A stretch of DNA of 22,243 nt from a virus: the IMG/VR virus record IMGVR_UViG_3300048591_001502, positions 1 through 22,243 of that record; one strand, written 5' to 3'. The notes under the pieces were generated by a model. The model saw nothing but the letters and a program-made list of their open reading frames with translations, searched no databases and had not been told where the DNA came from. Made by a program: the position numbers and the translations under genes. Within the stretch, counting starts at the first letter, position 1, and every line of letters begins with the position of its first letter. Of the stretch, positions 20,434 to 22,243 are shown in pieces.

Positions 20434-22004
20434 AATGCGGCCTCCACGAGTTCAGGACGGTTCTCGATAGCGATCGTCTTGATGCCATCGGGATGAAAGG
20501 TGATGGTCACGCGACCGGTCGCTCCGTCGTAATCGATCTGCTTGACGATCAACTGGATGATCCGGGACTGCTCGCGAACTGTGAGCGATTCCCAGATCGG
20601 TTCGAAGCTAGCCAATGCGTTGACCACATCCTCGCGGGTTAGCGTCTGGGCCTGCAGCGCCGCCAGCTTCGCGCTGACGATCGCATGCCGATGTTCGGCC
20701 CGACGAAGGCTTTCGTGCCAGTCAGCTAATTGCTCCAGGGAGGTCGCATCCGGCGAGCCTGGCTTAATCTTGGGAGCGGCAACGCGGATGGCTTCGTTCC
20801 AGTACTCCAGCTCTTTGACAAGCTCGTCCCGTTCGGCCACAAGTGCCCCCAGTTCGCGCTCGGACTGAATCTTGGCTTGTTCCACCACCTCGTCGACGAG
20901 CGCCGCGTCGTGGCCAAAGTGGCGTATCTTGTCGACGACAAACTTCTCGATCTCAGCGGCCGGCACCGACTTGGACTTACAATTCTTCCAGCCACGTTTC
21001 TGTGCCTTCATGCAAACGTAGTAGCGGTAGCGTTTCGATCCGTTCTTGGTCGTGTGCGTGGGTGTCATCGAACAGTCACAGCATGCACATCGCAGGATTC
21101 CTTTGAGCATCGCACCGAATTTGTTTCTCGTTTCGACACCGCCAGTTCGACCGTTGCGTCTCAGTAGCGATTGAACCTTCTGCCAGACGTCCGTAGAGAT
21201 GATTGCGTCGTGCTCTCCTTCGTTCACTTCGTCTTTGTAGCCAAGCTTGCCGATGTAGGTCACGTTGGTCAGGAGTCGGAACAGCGTTGCTTTGGTAAAC
21301 GGCGAGCCGCCCCGGAGCGTTCCCTTTTTTGTTTTCCATGACTTGTTGTTCCAGCCACGATTATCGAGTTCGGCAATGGTCGCCATGATCGACTCGCGTT
21401 CCAAGTACAGGTCGTATATTGCCCTGACTCTATCGGCCTCGACCTCGTTGATTCGAAGCTTGCCACCTTGCGGCTCGATGTCGTAGCCCAGCAGCGGCAT
21501 GCCACCAGACCATTTGCCTTTACGCCGCGCCGCAGCGATCTTGTCGCGTGTTCGCTCCGAGATTAGTTCGCGTTCAAACTGGGCAAACGACAGCAGCACG
21601 TTGAGCATCAGCCGCCCCATCGAGTTGGTCGTATTGAATTGCTGCGTTACGCTGACGAAGGCAACCTGATTGCGTTCGAAGACCTCGAGCATGCGAGCGA
21701 AGTCCATCAGCGAGCGGCTCAGTCGGTCGACCTTGTAGACGACCACGCAATTCACCTTGCCGGCTTCGATGTCCGCCAGCAATTGCCTGAGCGCTGGACG
21801 ATCCATATTGCCGCCGGTGAAGCCACCGTCGTCATAACGATCGGGAACGCAATGCCAGCCCTCTTGCGTTTGGCTTTTGATGTACGCCTCGGCGCATTCA
21901 CGTTGGGCGTCCAGAGAGTTGAATTCCTTGTCGAGCCCTTCGTCTGTGGACTTGCGGGTGTAGATCGCACAGTTCAATTGGCGATTGATGTTTGTCTTGT
22001 TCAT
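20430..22004 (-). CDS. large serine recombinase
   Basis: 524-aa large serine recombinase that cuts and joins DNA at attachment sites. The resolvase domain (about 10-155) contains YTRKSTDEG with catalytic S19 and R17, VDRLSRS (about 91-97) and QFERELISERTRDK (142-155). The recombinase domain (about 165-290) has the usual TLFRLLTNVTYIGKLGYKD. A zinc ribbon follows (cysteines at 306-311, C331, C342), and then a coiled-coil region (about 370-450) of the kind that controls direction. All parts are present, so it looks active. It is flanked by DUF2924 upstream and an HTH gene downstream, with 4-nt overlaps on both sides. It is the likely integrase of the island. Confidence 0.95.
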   Translation of the reverse strand: MNKTNINRQLNCAIYTRKSTDEGLDKEFNSLDAQRECAEAYIKSQTQEGWHCVPDRYDDGGFTGGNMDRPALRQLLADIEAGKVNCVVVYKVDRLSRSLMDFARMLEVFERNQVAFVSVTQQFNTTNSMGRLMLNVLLSFAQFERELISERTRDKIAAARRKGKWSGGMPLLGYDIEPQGGKLRINEVEADRVRAIYDLYLERESIMATIAELDNRGWNNKSWKTKKGTLRGGSPFTKATLFRLLTNVTYIGKLGYKDEVNEGEHDAIISTDVWQKVQSLLRRNGRTGGVETRNKFGAMLKGILRCACCDCSMTPTHTTKNGSKRYRYYVCMKAQKRGWKNCKSKSVPAAEIEKFVVDKIRHFGHDAALVDEVVEQAKIQSERELGALVAERDELVKELEYWNEAIRVAAPKIKPGSPDATSLEQLADWHESLRRAEHRHAIVSAKLAALQAQTLTREDVVNALASFEPIWESLTVREQSRIIQLIVKQIDYDGATGRVTITFHPDGIKTIAIENRPELVEAAL

Positions 22005-22243
22005 TTGTCACGGCCTTTTTTGTTGAGCTTGAAGAAGTGGTATCCATTGCAGTGCTGGCCCGTGATCTTCTTGGCCACAGCGCTGAGAGTCTTGTAGATC
22101 GCCCCCTCGTATTCGAAGCCGTACTCTAGAACGAGCACCACGATCTTCTCGCCTTTGTAGACTCGCTCGATCTCTGATCTCGGCGGCGGGAGACGATTGT
22201 CTTCTTCTGGCTGGACGAAACCCGTCACGGTGTCGCCCGTCGA
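22001..22243 (-). CDS. DUF2924 domain protein, 5' end outside window (partial)
   Basis: C-terminal part of a DUF2924 protein. RLPPPRSEIERVYKGEKIVV, then GFEYEGAIYKTLSAVAKKIT and GYHFFKL follow the family pattern closely. The frame remains open to the window edge (a GTG at 22228 is internal), and family members are roughly twice this length, so the start lies beyond the window. Its stop overlaps the recombinase ATG (ATGA). DUF2924 proteins regularly precede serine recombinases in prophage-like elements; their function is unknown, perhaps assisting DNA binding. Confidence 0.85.
   Translation of the reverse strand, partial: STGDTVTGFVQPEEDNRLPPPRSEIERVYKGEKIVVLVLEYGFEYEGAIYKTLSAVAKKITGQHCNGYHFFKLNKKGRDK

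Overview
The window looks like accessory DNA of a planctomycete of the Rhodopirellula/Blastopirellula type. This is inferred from the style of the proteins (a sigma-led DUF669/Sak4-like/PD-(D/E)XK module, and a DUF2924-recombinase-HTH cassette), from dense ATGA overlaps and from GTG/TTG starts; no rRNA or other marker fixes the taxon. It reads as a genomic island or integrative element with a replication/recombination core at the left, an integration cassette at the right, and a defence-like cargo between them. Both ends run off the window, so no attachment sites can be defined.

Left core, 1-4063, all on the minus strand: an ECF-like sigma factor (3467-4063) heads a run of genes. It is followed by two small proteins (one a zinc ribbon), a RecB/Cas4-like PD-(D/E)XK nuclease, a Sak4-like ATPase, a DUF669 protein, and an ERCC4-type nuclease cut by the window edge. 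The leader of the sigma gene (4064-4346) holds a perfect 12-bp inverted repeat whose loop can pair with the sigma Shine-Dalgarno, a second hairpin, repeated AAATTCCCA boxes and a 19-bp palindrome. On the plus strand follows a tiny basic protein gene (4347) interrupted by an in-frame TAG, after which the frame continues into a hydrophobic segment.

Cargo, 4557-19940: (a) a two-gene minus-strand operon of unrecognised proteins (395 and 361 aa). (b) A gene-poor stretch, 6805-7383. (c) A DUF5131 gene (+) that converges with TcmP (-). (d) A five-gene minus-strand operon in transcription order: MmeI/YeeA-like DNA methyltransferase, superfamily 2 helicase, GIY-YIG nuclease, DUF4062 protein with a winged helix, TcmP. 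(e) A divergent plus-strand pair, an XRE regulator and a 666-aa unknown protein joined by an ATGA overlap. (f) A convergent zinc-ribbon/HEPN-like protein with its own extended -10 promoter. The 361-aa and 666-aa proteins share a C-terminal domain of about 110 residues that is about half identical, which links the two ends of the cargo.

Right cassette, 20014-22243, minus strand: DUF2924 (partial), a large serine recombinase and a small HTH protein, each overlapping the next by 4 nt. This is the likely mobility module.

The most promising undescribed biology is the methyltransferase-helicase-GIY-YIG-DUF4062-TcmP operon and the uncharacterised proteins around it that share a winged-helix-like C-terminal domain.
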